NCBI GenBank assembly: GCA_910587575.1
Contig: CAJULU010000021.1
Coordinates: 1 to 60,120 of the forward strand
Direction: 5' to 3'
Length of the DNA stretch: 60,120 nucleotides
Origin: an uncultured Dorea sp.
Lineage (GTDB): Bacteria; Bacillota; Clostridia; Lachnospirales; Lachnospiraceae
The notes under the pieces are model-generated. The model did not search any database, was not told the origin of the DNA, and worked only from the letters and a program-made list of their open reading frames with translations. Positions 35,128 to 44,581 of the stretch are shown piece after piece. Each line of letters opens with the position of its first letter. Position 1 is the first letter of the stretch. Position numbers and translations under genes: made by a program.

Positions 35128-36063
35128 TTAAAATGCGATCTCCATCCCCACACGCATTCCGGCTTCTATTCCCATCCCATCCAGCTCCCTGCTCATCACC
35201 AGACAGTACACCGCCCCCTGGGGTGTGCCAAGCCGGACCTCCGCCGTCTCCCCCATGAATACGATTTCCTCCACCGTACAGTCATTCCCCGAGGGCAGGA
35301 TACGGACATCAAAGGGACGGACCCCGATTTCCCGATCACCCTCCCGGATATAATTCATTCTCCCAAAATACTCCGCCACCTCCCTGCATGCCGGATGCCG
35401 GTAAATCTTCTGGGGCGTGTCATACTGCAGGATTCGCCCGCCGCTCATCAAAGCGATCCGATCCGAAAATTTTAATGCTTCCTGTTTATCATGGGTCACA
35501 AGCACAGTGGTCAGCCCATTTTCACGGTGCAGTTTCCTCACCAGCTCTCCCATTTCCGTCCGGAGCCTCTCATCCAGCCCCGAAAACGGCTCATCCAGAA
35601 GCAAAAGCCCAGGCTTCGCCGCAAGAGCCCTTGCAAGGGCGACGCGCTGCATCTGTCCCCCCGACATCTCCCGGATCTTCCGGTTTCCATATCCTTCCAG
35701 CTGCACCTGGGCAAGAAGCCTTTCCACTGTCTTGCGCTGCAGCTCCTTGGGAACTTTCTTAATACTCATAGGAAATGCAATATTCTTCCCCGCCGTCATA
35801 TGGGGAAATAACCGCAGATCCTGAAACACGATCACTGTCCCACGCTTTTCAGGCGCGACATTGTCCATCACCTTCCCGTCAATCTCTATCCTTCCCGACT
35901 CTGTCTCCAAAAGTCCTGCTATGCTCTTGAGAAGCGTACTCTTCCCGCAGCCCGACGCTCCAAGAAGCGACACGAACTCCCCATCCCCGATTTCCATGTT
36001 CATCTCATGGAGAACCCGCATCTTCCCAAACGATACGCATAACTTTTCAATCCTTACGCCCAT
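35128..36063 (-). CDS. ABC transporter ATP-binding protein (YnjD-like)
   Basis: A 311-residue ATPase: Walker A GASGCGKST, Q-loop FQDLRLFPHM, signature MSGGQMQRVALARAL, Walker B LLLLDEPFSGLD, H-loop VLVTHDKQEA, and a C-terminal TOBE-type domain from about residue 225 (EIGVRPFDVRIL). The start at 36063 has AAGGG upstream; a much longer frame upstream overlaps the permease gene and is not credible. It powers the two permeases of this operon and is the last gene before the terminator. Confidence 0.92.
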   Translation of the reverse strand: MGVRIEKLCVSFGKMRVLHEMNMEIGDGEFVSLLGASGCGKSTLLKSIAGLLETESGRIEIDGKVMDNVAPEKRGTVIVFQDLRLFPHMTAGKNIAFPMSIKKVPKELQRKTVERLLAQVQLEGYGNRKIREMSGGQMQRVALARALAAKPGLLLLDEPFSGLDERLRTEMGELVRKLHRENGLTTVLVTHDKQEALKFSDRIALMSGGRILQYDTPQKIYRHPACREVAEYFGRMNYIREGDREIGVRPFDVRILPSGNDCTVEEIVFMGETAEVRLGTPQGAVYCLVMSRELDGMGIEAGMRVGMEIAF

Positions 36064-36193
36064 ATCCACGCCCTTCTCTTCTTCTCGTTCCACACATTCC
36101 CATAACGCTCGCCTCACCATCGCTCGTCCGCACCCACACCCCGATAACATTCCAATGACGGGCGCCGCTGCACATGTCCACTGCCTTCCCAGA

Positions 36194-37006
36194 TTATGCA
36201 TAAAATTCCGTATCCAGATTCCGGCTCCACCTGTCTGCAATCTTCTCAAACACCCCAAATACCTCCAGCGTCACCCCAAGGAAAATCACACTGTACACGC
36301 ACGCAATATTCCGCTCTCCGCTCTGCAAATAAGGCACCATCACCACCGTAAATGTCCTGACCTGCCCGCCGCCAATGAGCAGCGTCAGAAAATACTGGCT
36401 GAAAGACACGATATAAGACATACTGAACGCAGACAACAGGACCGGAACCAGAACCGGAAGCGTCACGCACACGAATGCCTGCACCGCCGATGCACCCAGG
36501 ACTCTTGCCTGTTCCTCAAGCCTGTCCCCTATAGCCGCAGTCCCGTCCATCATAAGGCGCACCGCATATGGAAGGGAACAGATGAGATGGGATACCGTCA
36601 CTCCCGCCACCGTATTATTCAATCCCATCTTGATAAACGTAATCTGGATTCCCATCGCAAACACGGTCGCCGGAACCATGAACGGAAGGACCGATAAAAA
36701 ATGCACCAGGCCCTTCCCCCGAAATTCATATAATACCAAAGCCCTTGCCGTCATTGTCCCAATCGCAGCCGACAGCGCTGCCACCACAGAAGAAATCATG
36801 ATACTGGAAAGAAACAGTCCTGACAACATTCCTCTTTTTCGGAATACACCTTCATAAGCCCGCATGGAAAGAACCTGCGGGAACAGATCTGGCCATGCCC
36901 ACCGCTCCGTGACTGTCCAGAGCAGCAGCACGGCCACCGGCAGTAAGATTGTAAAAACAAAACATGCCAGAATGATATTTGCAGCTGAAATTCTCTTTTT
37001 CCTCAT
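36194..37006 (-). CDS. ABC transporter permease, second subunit (YnjC-like)
   Basis: A 270-residue permease with six helices and an EAA loop (LEEQARVLGASAVQAFVCVTLPVL). With the next permease it matches the two halves of the E. coli YnjC fusion in organisation. The start MRKKRIS at 37006 is preceded by AAAGGAAAAG. It lies 22 bases after the first permease. Confidence 0.9.
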   Translation of the reverse strand: MRKKRISAANIILACFVFTILLPVAVLLLWTVTERWAWPDLFPQVLSMRAYEGVFRKRGMLSGLFLSSIMISSVVAALSAAIGTMTARALVLYEFRGKGLVHFLSVLPFMVPATVFAMGIQITFIKMGLNNTVAGVTVSHLICSLPYAVRLMMDGTAAIGDRLEEQARVLGASAVQAFVCVTLPVLVPVLLSAFSMSYIVSFSQYFLTLLIGGGQVRTFTVVMVPYLQSGERNIACVYSVIFLGVTLEVFGVFEKIADRWSRNLDTEFYA

Positions 37007-37028
37007 TTTACTTTTCCTTTTCCCGACG

Positions 37029-37895
37029 CTATTTACGCACAAATCGATCCAGATTTTTTTTCATCAGCATAAAATACGCCCACGCACTGACCAGCGAAAT
37101 CACAATAATCATTCCGTTCAGCGCCATCGCATAAGGCCGGTTCCTAAGATCCGGGTGCGTATACTGGATATACGCCTGCACGGGCAATGCTTTTGGCGTA
37201 GTCGCCCCCAGTAAAAAAGGCAGTTCATACGCCCCCAGCGCAAATACGAAGATGATCAGGAATCCGCTGCATATGGTATGCATGCAGAGCGGCAGCGTTA
37301 CCCGGAAAAACGTCTGTAGCCTTCCTGCCCCCAGATTCACAGCAGCCTCTCCTAGTTTCCCGTCAATATTTGCCATGATAGCAATCACAAAATAAATGAT
37401 GAACGGAATCTCCTTCCACAAATATGCAATCACGATTCCAATCCCATGTGAATCATAGATCATCATCGGGAATTCCTGCTGCTCTTCAATCATTCCCAGA
37501 CGGCAGCAGACTCTTGCAAGAAGCCCGTTCTGGGAACAGACATTGATTACAAAAAGTGCAGCGACAACATGGGGGACTATGATCGGCATCTGGACGATCC
37601 TCATCATTTTCCCCTTCGTCCTGCGGCCGGTGACCAGAATTCCACATAACAAGACCCCCGCCGCCGTAGACAACAACGCCGAGGAACATGCAATTTTAAG
37701 GCTGTATAGCACAGATTCCAGCAAATCCGGCTTCGTCAGCACTTCCCGATAATACCTGAGGGTGGGTTCCGTCATCCCAAAAGCCGGAATCATCCCAAGG
37801 CTCTGGGTGATTCCGGTCACCAGCCCAACCAGGAAGAGAATGGTCAGAATCGTCTGCGGAACCAGTAAAATGTACGGTGTCAGCTTCCTTCGCAT
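37029..37895 (-). CDS. ABC transporter permease, first subunit (YnjC-like)
   Basis: A 288-residue six-helix permease with an EAA-type loop (GEAAVNLGAGRLQTFFRVTLPLC). Its ATG overlaps the stop of the binding-protein gene (TAATG), so the two are translationally coupled. It forms the membrane channel with the second permease. Confidence 0.9.
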   Translation of the reverse strand: MRRKLTPYILLVPQTILTILFLVGLVTGITQSLGMIPAFGMTEPTLRYYREVLTKPDLLESVLYSLKIACSSALLSTAAGVLLCGILVTGRRTKGKMMRIVQMPIIVPHVVAALFVINVCSQNGLLARVCCRLGMIEEQQEFPMMIYDSHGIGIVIAYLWKEIPFIIYFVIAIMANIDGKLGEAAVNLGAGRLQTFFRVTLPLCMHTICSGFLIIFVFALGAYELPFLLGATTPKALPVQAYIQYTHPDLRNRPYAMALNGMIIVISLVSAWAYFMLMKKNLDRFVRK

Positions 37896-39175
37896 TATTT
37901 CCCCACAACCTCTTCCAGCCAGATTTCCTCAATTACCGGCACAAGCTCTGCCGGCATCTCCGGAAGACGCTTAGACAAAAGCTCATCCTGAGGAATATTT
38001 CCTTTTCCAAGATCGACCTTGTCAAATGCCTCCTTCTGGGCGTCTGACAGTTTCCCGTAATCCACCACCGGAAGTACCTTCATGGTATCATAGCGGTCCG
38101 CCTGGATTTCCGGGGACATCATTTCATTGATTGCCACCATAGCGCCCGCTTTATTCCCTGAATTTGCCGCAATCGCCATAAAATTCGTGTTCCCGATCGT
38201 TCCCTTGTCAAACTGGAAGGACTGGGTCGTCTCCGTATACATCCCGTCTGCGATCTTAATTGAAGTGCCGAATGCATCATAGGTCATATTCAGCACAAGC
38301 TCCCCATCCGCAAACATATTGTCTACCGTTGTGGAAGACTCCGGAAATGTCTTACCCTCATTCCACAGGTAAGGATTCAGCTCCCGCAGATACGCAAGCG
38401 CAGGCTCAATGGCCTCCTTCACCGTTTCTTTATCGGCCTCCATATCAAGGAACTGCTCATAACCACAGATTTCATAAATGATATTCCGTACAAATACACT
38501 TCCGGTAAAGTCCGGCAGCGCCGGATAGGTCACTTTTCCCTTATTATTTTTTGCGAACTCCATCAGCTCATCCGTATTTTTCGGAAGGTCCGGCGTCACT
38601 GCCGTATCTGCGATCATAACCATCTGCGCTTTGCCATAAGGCGCCTCATACCCCTCGATCGGATATGCGAAATCCAATGTTACGTCCTCGGATTCTGTAT
38701 CAATATATTCTTCAAAATTAGGCAGCTTCTCCACGAACGGGCCATACAGCATATTGTTTTCTTTTGCCGACTGGAAGTTCTCGCCATTGATCCATATCAT
38801 GTCTATGCTGCCGTCCTCCTCGCCCGCCTGGATCTCGCCGGAAAGCTGGCTTAACACCTGGTCAATATCCATGGGAACACGCTCCATGGTGATATCATAC
38901 TCTTCCTTCATAGCCGGCGCAAACACATCATCCAGCCATTGGTTCAGCAGCTCGTCTCCTCCCCATCCGTAGAAGGTCACAGTACTTCCCTTTGCCGATT
39001 CCTTCAGCTCGTCAAATGTCATGCCCTCAATATCTGCTCCGCCTTGCGTACTGCCCTGTTCTTTGGAATCCTGTTTCTCTCCTGCCGTCTCCTCCTTCTG
39101 GCCGCTGTTCCCACACGCAGCAAGCCCCAATGCCATCACTGCTGTCATTAAAAATACAACTACTCTTTTTTTCAT
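37895..39175 (-). CDS. ABC transporter solute-binding lipoprotein (YnjB-like)
   Basis: A 426-residue lipoprotein (lipobox LAACGNS after a hydrophobic signal) with a long acidic linker. Its type 2 periplasmic-binding fold resembles COG4134/YnjB: VTFYGWGGDELLNQWLDDV opening, IDMIWINGENFQSAKEN, PYGKAQMVMI, and DGELVLNMTYDAF. AAAGGAG precedes the ATG. The ligand is unknown; the neighbouring sulfurtransferases suggest a sulfur- or selenium-containing compound (inference). Confidence 0.88.
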   Translation of the reverse strand: MKKRVVVFLMTAVMALGLAACGNSGQKEETAGEKQDSKEQGSTQGGADIEGMTFDELKESAKGSTVTFYGWGGDELLNQWLDDVFAPAMKEEYDITMERVPMDIDQVLSQLSGEIQAGEEDGSIDMIWINGENFQSAKENNMLYGPFVEKLPNFEEYIDTESEDVTLDFAYPIEGYEAPYGKAQMVMIADTAVTPDLPKNTDELMEFAKNNKGKVTYPALPDFTGSVFVRNIIYEICGYEQFLDMEADKETVKEAIEPALAYLRELNPYLWNEGKTFPESSTTVDNMFADGELVLNMTYDAFGTSIKIADGMYTETTQSFQFDKGTIGNTNFMAIAANSGNKAGAMVAINEMMSPEIQADRYDTMKVLPVVDYGKLSDAQKEAFDKVDLGKGNIPQDELLSKRLPEMPAELVPVIEEIWLEEVVGK

Positions 39176-39190
39176 CCTTTTTCTCCTTTA

Positions 39191-39865
39191 TTACCTGACA
39201 TCCCTGTACAAATCTGCAATCTTCTCAATATCCACGCCTCTTCGGTACATCGCACGCAGACGGTTCATTTTCCACATGACCCGAAGCCTTCCGCCTCTGG
39301 CGAACCGCCTGTCGGAAGTATAGATCCGCTTCCCGGCAATCCCGGGCCTGACCCCCATCTCTTTGAGCGTAAGGGAAAACTGATAATCTTCCATAATGGG
39401 CAGATCCGGGAACCCGCCTATCTCAAAGAATAATTTCCTCTGGATAAAGATTCCCTGATCCCCGAACATGACCTTCCGGTCCTTAATTCTATGATTGGAA
39501 ATGATCTGGCAACATTTCATCCAGATATTTTTAGAATGAAACGCAATCCCAAAACATCCTGCACGGTACTTCCCCATGACTGCCTTGATCTGCTCTATGG
39601 CATCTGCCGGAAGTTCGCTGTCGCAATGGAGAAAGAACAACACATCCCCGCTGCTCTTTTTTGCACCAAGGTTCATCTGCCTTGCCCGCCCCTTCGCTCC
39701 TTGAAGCACCGGATATCCTTCCGGTATCATTTGCAATGTCCTGTCCGTACTCCCGCCGTCCACGAAAAGAATCTCCGCTTTTTCTTTCACCGGCTCAAGA
39801 GAACGGATTAGTTTCCGGATGGTCGTTTCTTCGTTATAGATTGGAATAATGATTGAAACCTTCAT
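39191..39865 (-). CDS. TIGR04283-type family 2 glycosyltransferase
   Basis: A 224-residue GT2-fold enzyme: SIIIPIYNEETTIRKLI start, VDGGSTDRT nucleotide-sugar site, GRARQMNLGA, FFLHCDSELP in the DxD position, and FGDQGIFIQRK...PIMEDYQFSLTLK. These are marks of TIGR04283, 'transferase 2, rSAM/selenodomain-associated'. Its ATG directly follows the stop of the upstream fusion gene, which carries the partner transferase 1. Acceptor unknown. Confidence 0.88.
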   Translation of the reverse strand: MKVSIIIPIYNEETTIRKLIRSLEPVKEKAEILFVDGGSTDRTLQMIPEGYPVLQGAKGRARQMNLGAKKSSGDVLFFLHCDSELPADAIEQIKAVMGKYRAGCFGIAFHSKNIWMKCCQIISNHRIKDRKVMFGDQGIFIQRKLFFEIGGFPDLPIMEDYQFSLTLKEMGVRPGIAGKRIYTSDRRFARGGRLRVMWKMNRLRAMYRRGVDIEKIADLYRDVR

Positions 39866-41434
39866 CTACAATAATTTTCTCCTTGCACGATTCATGAATG
39901 GCTGTATCCCAAGAGGCACCTTTTCCTCGATCCCCAGAATCAGCGGCAGGATATGGTACGCATCTTCCATGCCCTTTCTCCTGAAATTACTGATACAGGA
40001 AGCGCAATAGGTATACAGCTCATCGCCGTAATCCTTCGCCGACTCCGCCATTTTCCGGGAAAGTTCTGGTTCCTTCACACCTGCGCATCCGCCCAGCCCG
40101 CAGCACTGGACCTTCCAGAACGGCTCCGCTATCTCCCCTTCCAGAAACTGGCAGACATCCTGGAACATTTCCTTCTGATCTCTGTCCGGGCATGGATAGT
40201 AGATAGGAAACCTGTCTTTTTTCACAGGCTTTCCTTCGCCCAGTTCTCCAAGCTTCTGATAGACGGTCACCATCTGGATCTTAAGCCTGTCCTTAAAAAA
40301 ATGGTAACAGTTGGGACACAGCACGATCAGCTCCTCCACTCCCTGTTCTTTCAGACGGGCGGCAATCCGGTCAAGGCCATCTTCCGAATCGCTCTTAAGC
40401 CCAAGCTCATAGACCGGTTTCCCGCAGCAGTCATAGACCGTCCCTATTCCATGATTTCTCATGAGCCGTTCCAGATATTTGGTGGTCCTGGGATAAAATG
40501 CGGTAAAATTACATCCCGGGAAGAAAACGGACTTTTTCCATCCCTTCCGGTAATTGGCGAATTTATAGGGGCTTTTCTCCCACAAAAGACCTTGATAGGG
40601 AGCTCTGTCCGTGCGCATCTGCCGCATAAGGACCGCCATATGCGCACCGTCAATATCCTTAGGGCATACCGCCTTGCACCTGCCGCACAGGAAGCAGGAA
40701 TATGCAAGCTGGGGCCGTTTCGCAAACCCTTCCAGATCGATCCCATACTTCTCAAGAAAACGGCAGCTCCTTGTACATGCCCCGCAGTGGATACAGCGGT
40801 CAGCCCCATACCATGCCATCAGATCTTCCTTGGTATCAATATCTCTCAATGTCTGCCCGACGCAGACACGAAGCCCTGCCTTTTCAAGTCGGCAGAGAGT
40901 ATCCTCAAATACGGTATTTGTGCCATAATGAGGCACGTCCCAGATATCGTCCCTGGCGCTGTTCAGCCCGATCAGATAATAACCGCCGTCTTCCGTGGGG
41001 TTCACTACGACGTCGTATTCCTCAAGCTCCCGGAAGGACTGCCGGAAAATATCGGCCGTTATCTGGGGAATATCCGTCCCAGTAAGCAGCACACGCTCAT
41101 ATCCCATCGCAAAAACTTCCTCAAAGGCCTGTGACATCCGCTCCCCCAGTCCTTCCCCCTTCTGGGGATAAAAACCCTTAGAGCCTTTGGCTAACTTCGC
41201 AAGCGTTCCAATACACGCCCCGGCATTTTTTCTCTCCCCAGACGGGTGCGCTCCCTGCGGCAAAGCGTAATACACCAGAAGATCCGCATCCACGCCCTGG
41301 CATGTCCGTGCGGCGCTTCGGATGAACCCGCTATGCAGCGCCGCACAATCCTCCCCTGATAAAAATGGCATCAGCCTTGTCTTTGTCTGTCCGGCCACAG
41401 GGACTCTGGTAAATAAAATGATTGCCTGTTCCAT
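39866..41434 (-). CDS. Fusion: TIGR04282 transferase + Fe-S CCG-domain protein
   Basis: A 522-residue two-part protein. Residues 1-205 form a TIGR04282/DUF2064 nucleotidyl- or glycosyl-transferase-like domain (FTRVPVAGQTKTRLMPFLSG, LLTGTDIPQI, NPTEDGGYYLIGL). From about 215 comes a GlpC/HdrD-like electron-transfer part: two cysteine clusters (CIHCGACTRSC and CFLCGRCKAVCP), then two CCG domains (FFPGCNF ... DCCGKP ... CPNCYHFF, and CCGLGGCAG ... CASCISNF). AAAGGAAAG precedes the ATG. Joining a transferase to a heterodisulfide-reductase-like module is unusual and suggests redox handling of the same substrate. Confidence 0.9.
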   Translation of the reverse strand: MEQAIILFTRVPVAGQTKTRLMPFLSGEDCAALHSGFIRSAARTCQGVDADLLVYYALPQGAHPSGERKNAGACIGTLAKLAKGSKGFYPQKGEGLGERMSQAFEEVFAMGYERVLLTGTDIPQITADIFRQSFRELEEYDVVVNPTEDGGYYLIGLNSARDDIWDVPHYGTNTVFEDTLCRLEKAGLRVCVGQTLRDIDTKEDLMAWYGADRCIHCGACTRSCRFLEKYGIDLEGFAKRPQLAYSCFLCGRCKAVCPKDIDGAHMAVLMRQMRTDRAPYQGLLWEKSPYKFANYRKGWKKSVFFPGCNFTAFYPRTTKYLERLMRNHGIGTVYDCCGKPVYELGLKSDSEDGLDRIAARLKEQGVEELIVLCPNCYHFFKDRLKIQMVTVYQKLGELGEGKPVKKDRFPIYYPCPDRDQKEMFQDVCQFLEGEIAEPFWKVQCCGLGGCAGVKEPELSRKMAESAKDYGDELYTYCASCISNFRRKGMEDAYHILPLILGIEEKVPLGIQPFMNRARRKLL

Positions 41435-42127
41435 CTACTTTCCTTTTGTATCCTCCTTTACATTCCCAAGAAACTTTCTCTGGATCAGAATCCCGGCTGC
41501 CGTCACCAGTACCGCAAGGATTCCGGCAGTCAGGAAGTATTTCCACTTGTCCCCTTCTGCCGTAAGCCCAGCCGAACCGATGGTAAAAAAGGACACCCCT
41601 GGCAGCATGAAGATAAATGTGAATATGGAATATTTCCAGAATCCGATATCCGTGATCCCATAGGCAAAATTCTGCAGATTATAGGGAAAGAGCGGAACCA
41701 TCCTCGTGATCATGAGTATGATCATGTCGCTCTTCCCATCCTCTGAGAACAGAAGCCGCTTCAACAGCCTGTTCTTTTCAAGCATAGGCTTTACGGATTC
41801 CTTGAGGAAAAACCTTCCCACAAGGAATGCAAGCATAGCGCCGAGAGTCGTAGCGATCAGGCACGCAAAGATTCCCATGAACGGTCCGAAAAGTATGCCC
41901 GCCGCAACGGCAAAGGTAATTCCCGGAAGCGCAAGCACGACACAGCCAATGATGGTAAGGACAATATAGATGCACAACGCCCACAGGAAGTGTTCTTCCA
42001 CCGTTTCCTTCAGGAACATCAGATTATCTGCATCCGACAGATAGTCTGACCAGCCGAAGTAATGATTCAACACCAGTATCAGTAAGATAATGAATGCAAA
42101 CGTTATGATTTTGATATATTTCCTCAT
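41435..42127 (-). CDS. TVP38/TMEM64 family membrane protein (first copy)
   Basis: A 230-residue DedA-like/VTT-domain membrane protein with about six hydrophobic segments. The core has GPFMGIFACLIATTLGAMLAF with GRFF, then RMVPLFPYNLQNFAYGITDIGF, the usual re-entrant loop. E. coli relatives are YdjX and YdjZ. It overlaps the upstream small membrane gene by 4 bases (ATGA) and directly abuts the fusion gene. Confidence 0.9.
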   Translation of the reverse strand: MRKYIKIITFAFIILLILVLNHYFGWSDYLSDADNLMFLKETVEEHFLWALCIYIVLTIIGCVVLALPGITFAVAAGILFGPFMGIFACLIATTLGAMLAFLVGRFFLKESVKPMLEKNRLLKRLLFSEDGKSDMIILMITRMVPLFPYNLQNFAYGITDIGFWKYSIFTFIFMLPGVSFFTIGSAGLTAEGDKWKYFLTAGILAVLVTAAGILIQRKFLGNVKEDTKGK

Positions 42128-42552
42128 GGCTTGCTGACCTTACAGAGCTTCATCGCAGTAAACGTCTTTGCCAACTGCACCACATTTGCCAGGCCGATCA
42201 ACGGAAGCATCAGATAATAGGCGCGGACTCGCTCCTGTGAAAAATATAGCGTAAACCCAAGATAACCTGCCGCAAGCACAATCGTCACGATTACCATTGG
42301 AAGAAGGATTTTCTGGTATGCCTTCCGGTTCCTTCCATACAGGATCAGAACCAGGACTGCCAGCGCAAGCACTGCTGCCACGGCCACGTAACGCAACATA
42401 TCAATTGGCAGCGCTTCTTTTACTTTTGAAATCTTGAACACGATCCAGCGGTTCATCCCCAGCTTACGCTTTGCAAAATACTGGACAATATATGCTCCCG
42501 CCAGCAATGCGGCTATCAATAGATCTGAGATGATATATAGTACTTTTTTCAT
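42124..42552 (-). CDS. Small membrane protein of unknown function
   Basis: A 142-residue protein with four predicted helices (about 7-25, 52-72, 84-104, 111-130) and a basic tail. I do not recognise the family. GGAGAATCT precedes the ATG. Its 4-base overlap with the TVP38 gene ties it to this operon, and by position it may be a partner of that protein. Confidence 0.7.
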   Translation of the reverse strand: MKKVLYIISDLLIAALLAGAYIVQYFAKRKLGMNRWIVFKISKVKEALPIDMLRYVAVAAVLALAVLVLILYGRNRKAYQKILLPMVIVTIVLAAGYLGFTLYFSQERVRAYYLMLPLIGLANVVQLAKTFTAMKLCKVSKP

Positions 42553-42685
42553 AGATTCTCCATACCTCGATATAAATTACGAAAGGGACTGCCGCATTAA
42601 GCATAAAATATACAATATATGACAGCCATATCTTGTAATTCTCCTGCTTAGTACAACAGCCCCGACATTATTCTGTTCTGTCCGA

Positions 42686-43819
42686 TTATTCTGCTGCCGC
42701 CTTGTCAGTCGGAAGCTCTCCGACCGTCGTATGCTCACAGTCGTCACTTGCCGGATCTCCTACCTGGACCGGATAGTCAGACTTCATCTGCCACTCATAC
42801 CAGCCGCCGTCATAGACGGAAATATCATCATATCCGTTTTCATAAAGCACTAAGAACGGAACCGTTGCCCGCCATCCTGTGCCGCAGTAGAAGGAAAGAT
42901 GGTTGTCCAGGGTAAAATCACAGTCTTCCCATACCTTCTTAAATCCCTCTAAATCCTTGACAACTCCGTCTGCGTCTGTAAAATCAGCCACGTCGAACGC
43001 AGTCTGTGCGCCTTTGCCCCACACAGCGCCTTCCGGCTCGCCGCCCCGCTCAATGTAGTTATAACCGCTTGTCTTTCCCAGCCATTCATCCTCGCTCCGG
43101 ATACTTACCAGTTTAAAGTTGTCATCATTTTCAAGCCTGTCCTTTGCATCCTCGATAGATACCCAGAATTCCGGATGGGCCGGAACGGTTGTGCCAAAGT
43201 TCTCTGCCTCCGTTCCTTCATTCACATCTGTTTCCAGATCATAGCCGGCCTTCTCCCATGCCTTCAAGCCGCCGTTCAAGATCTTGACGTCCTCAACACC
43301 TGCCCAGAGATAAGCGTATGCCACACGTCCCACGCCGGAAACGTCCTCACCGTACAGGATAACCTTGGTGTCCTTGGTAATGCCGTGAGAAAGCATATAA
43401 GACTCCACTTCTTCCGGCGTAAGAAGATTATAGGGCTTCTCTTCCGTTCCTTCCGCATCCTCCACTTCCGTATCCCCTACCAGGATGGCCCCCGGGATAT
43501 GTCCCTTTTTATAAGACTCGCTGTCATCCAGCACGCCTGTATATGTGACCTCTGCGATCACGGCATCCTCATAACCTGCCTGATTTCCGTCCATGGCGCT
43601 TTTCACCCACTCCGGCGTCACATACACGTTCCGCTGCTCCACAGGCTCTACGTCTGCGGTATCGTCTGACGTATCATCCGCAGCATCGGTATCCTCTTTC
43701 TGCTCATCTGCAGTATTCTCCGGAGCTTTCTCTGCATCGTCCGGATTAGAACTACATCCTGCGGCAAGAGTTGCTGCTACTGCCACACTTAATAATACGC
43801 TTAATAATTTCTTTTTCAT
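42686..43819 (-). CDS. Exported sulfurtransferase lipoprotein with two rhodanese domains (YnjE-like)
   Basis: A 377-residue lipoprotein (lipobox LAAGCSS) with an Asp/Glu-rich linker. The first rhodanese domain (about 75-200) lacks a catalytic cysteine, having LYGEDVSGVGR in its loop. The second (about 205-350) has the active loop YCGTGWRAT with C as nucleophile. This inactive-active layout is typical of thiosulfate:cyanide sulfurtransferases, and the CGTGWR loop resembles E. coli YnjE. It would act outside the membrane. The start at 43819 has AAGGAG about 11 bases upstream. Confidence 0.9.
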   Translation of the reverse strand: MKKKLLSVLLSVAVAATLAAGCSSNPDDAEKAPENTADEQKEDTDAADDTSDDTADVEPVEQRNVYVTPEWVKSAMDGNQAGYEDAVIAEVTYTGVLDDSESYKKGHIPGAILVGDTEVEDAEGTEEKPYNLLTPEEVESYMLSHGITKDTKVILYGEDVSGVGRVAYAYLWAGVEDVKILNGGLKAWEKAGYDLETDVNEGTEAENFGTTVPAHPEFWVSIEDAKDRLENDDNFKLVSIRSEDEWLGKTSGYNYIERGGEPEGAVWGKGAQTAFDVADFTDADGVVKDLEGFKKVWEDCDFTLDNHLSFYCGTGWRATVPFLVLYENGYDDISVYDGGWYEWQMKSDYPVQVGDPASDDCEHTTVGELPTDKAAAE

Positions 43820-43848
43820 AATGGAATACTCTCCTTCACTCATAAAAA

Positions 43849-44565
43849 TTATTCTTCTTTTTTCTTTTGCCGTTCCACATAAAGCTGTCTGAATAGTACG
43901 ATCAACGCCGACAGGGCAAAAAGTATCAGCAGCGCCGTCACGAGCATCTGCGCCCCTCCGGTCAGCATGCCGCCCACGTAAGAATAGATGATCGTTGCCG
44001 GAAGCTGTCCGATTCCTGTTGCGACAAAAAAGCTCCAGAATGACATGGACGTAAGTCCCGCCGCATAGCTTACGATGTCAAAGGAAATGAACGGGAGCAG
44101 CCTTGCGATCAAAATGCTTAACCGCCCATGCTTCTCAAAGAAAACGTCAATCTGTTTTAACCCCGCCTTGCTGGTAATCTTTTCCACCACGTCGCGGCCT
44201 AAGATCCGCGCAATGAAGAAGCAGACTGTGGCCCCTGCCATGGCACTGGACCACGAAAGAATCGCCCCCTGCCACCATCCGAAAAGGTTCGCATTGGCAA
44301 ATGTCAGCAAAAATGCCGGCAGCGGCGCTGCGATGGACTGTAAAATCATCAGTGCGAATGATACTGCCGCCGCATATCCGCCGTAGGATTCCACAAACTC
44401 GCGGACCACGGTAAAATCACCGCTGGTAAACATCCGGGCAATCTCATTGTACAGGTCATGCACGGACGGAACCCACATGTACGCCAGGATTGCCGCAGCG
44501 AACAGTACTATGACAATCGCTTTCCCTATCCAGTTCTTTTTTTTCTGCTCTGTTTTCTTATCCAT
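43849..44565 (-). CDS. TVP38/TMEM64 family membrane protein (second copy)
   Basis: A 238-residue VTT-domain membrane protein: LQSIAAPLPAFLLTFANANLFG, a GATVCFFIARILGR segment and ARLLPFISFDIVSYAAGLTSM. It differs clearly from the first TVP38 copy, so the pair parallels YdjX and YdjZ rather than a recent duplication. It lies between two rhodanese lipoprotein genes, 16 bases after the first. Confidence 0.9.
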   Translation of the reverse strand: MDKKTEQKKKNWIGKAIVIVLFAAAILAYMWVPSVHDLYNEIARMFTSGDFTVVREFVESYGGYAAAVSFALMILQSIAAPLPAFLLTFANANLFGWWQGAILSWSSAMAGATVCFFIARILGRDVVEKITSKAGLKQIDVFFEKHGRLSILIARLLPFISFDIVSYAAGLTSMSFWSFFVATGIGQLPATIIYSYVGGMLTGGAQMLVTALLILFALSALIVLFRQLYVERQKKKEE

Positions 44566-44581
44566 CTCTATCTAGTTTCAC

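Noticed and set aside
39953..41134. 393-residue plus-strand frame opposite the transferase/Fe-S fusion
   Set aside because: It is the shadow of a clearly functional minus-strand gene; no start signals and no recognisable domain.
42553..42685. 10-codon frame (ATG after AGGAGAATTACAAGAT) in the gap of the ynj-like operon
   Set aside because: Too short and too far from its ribosome site to claim; noted only as the sole coding hint in that gap.
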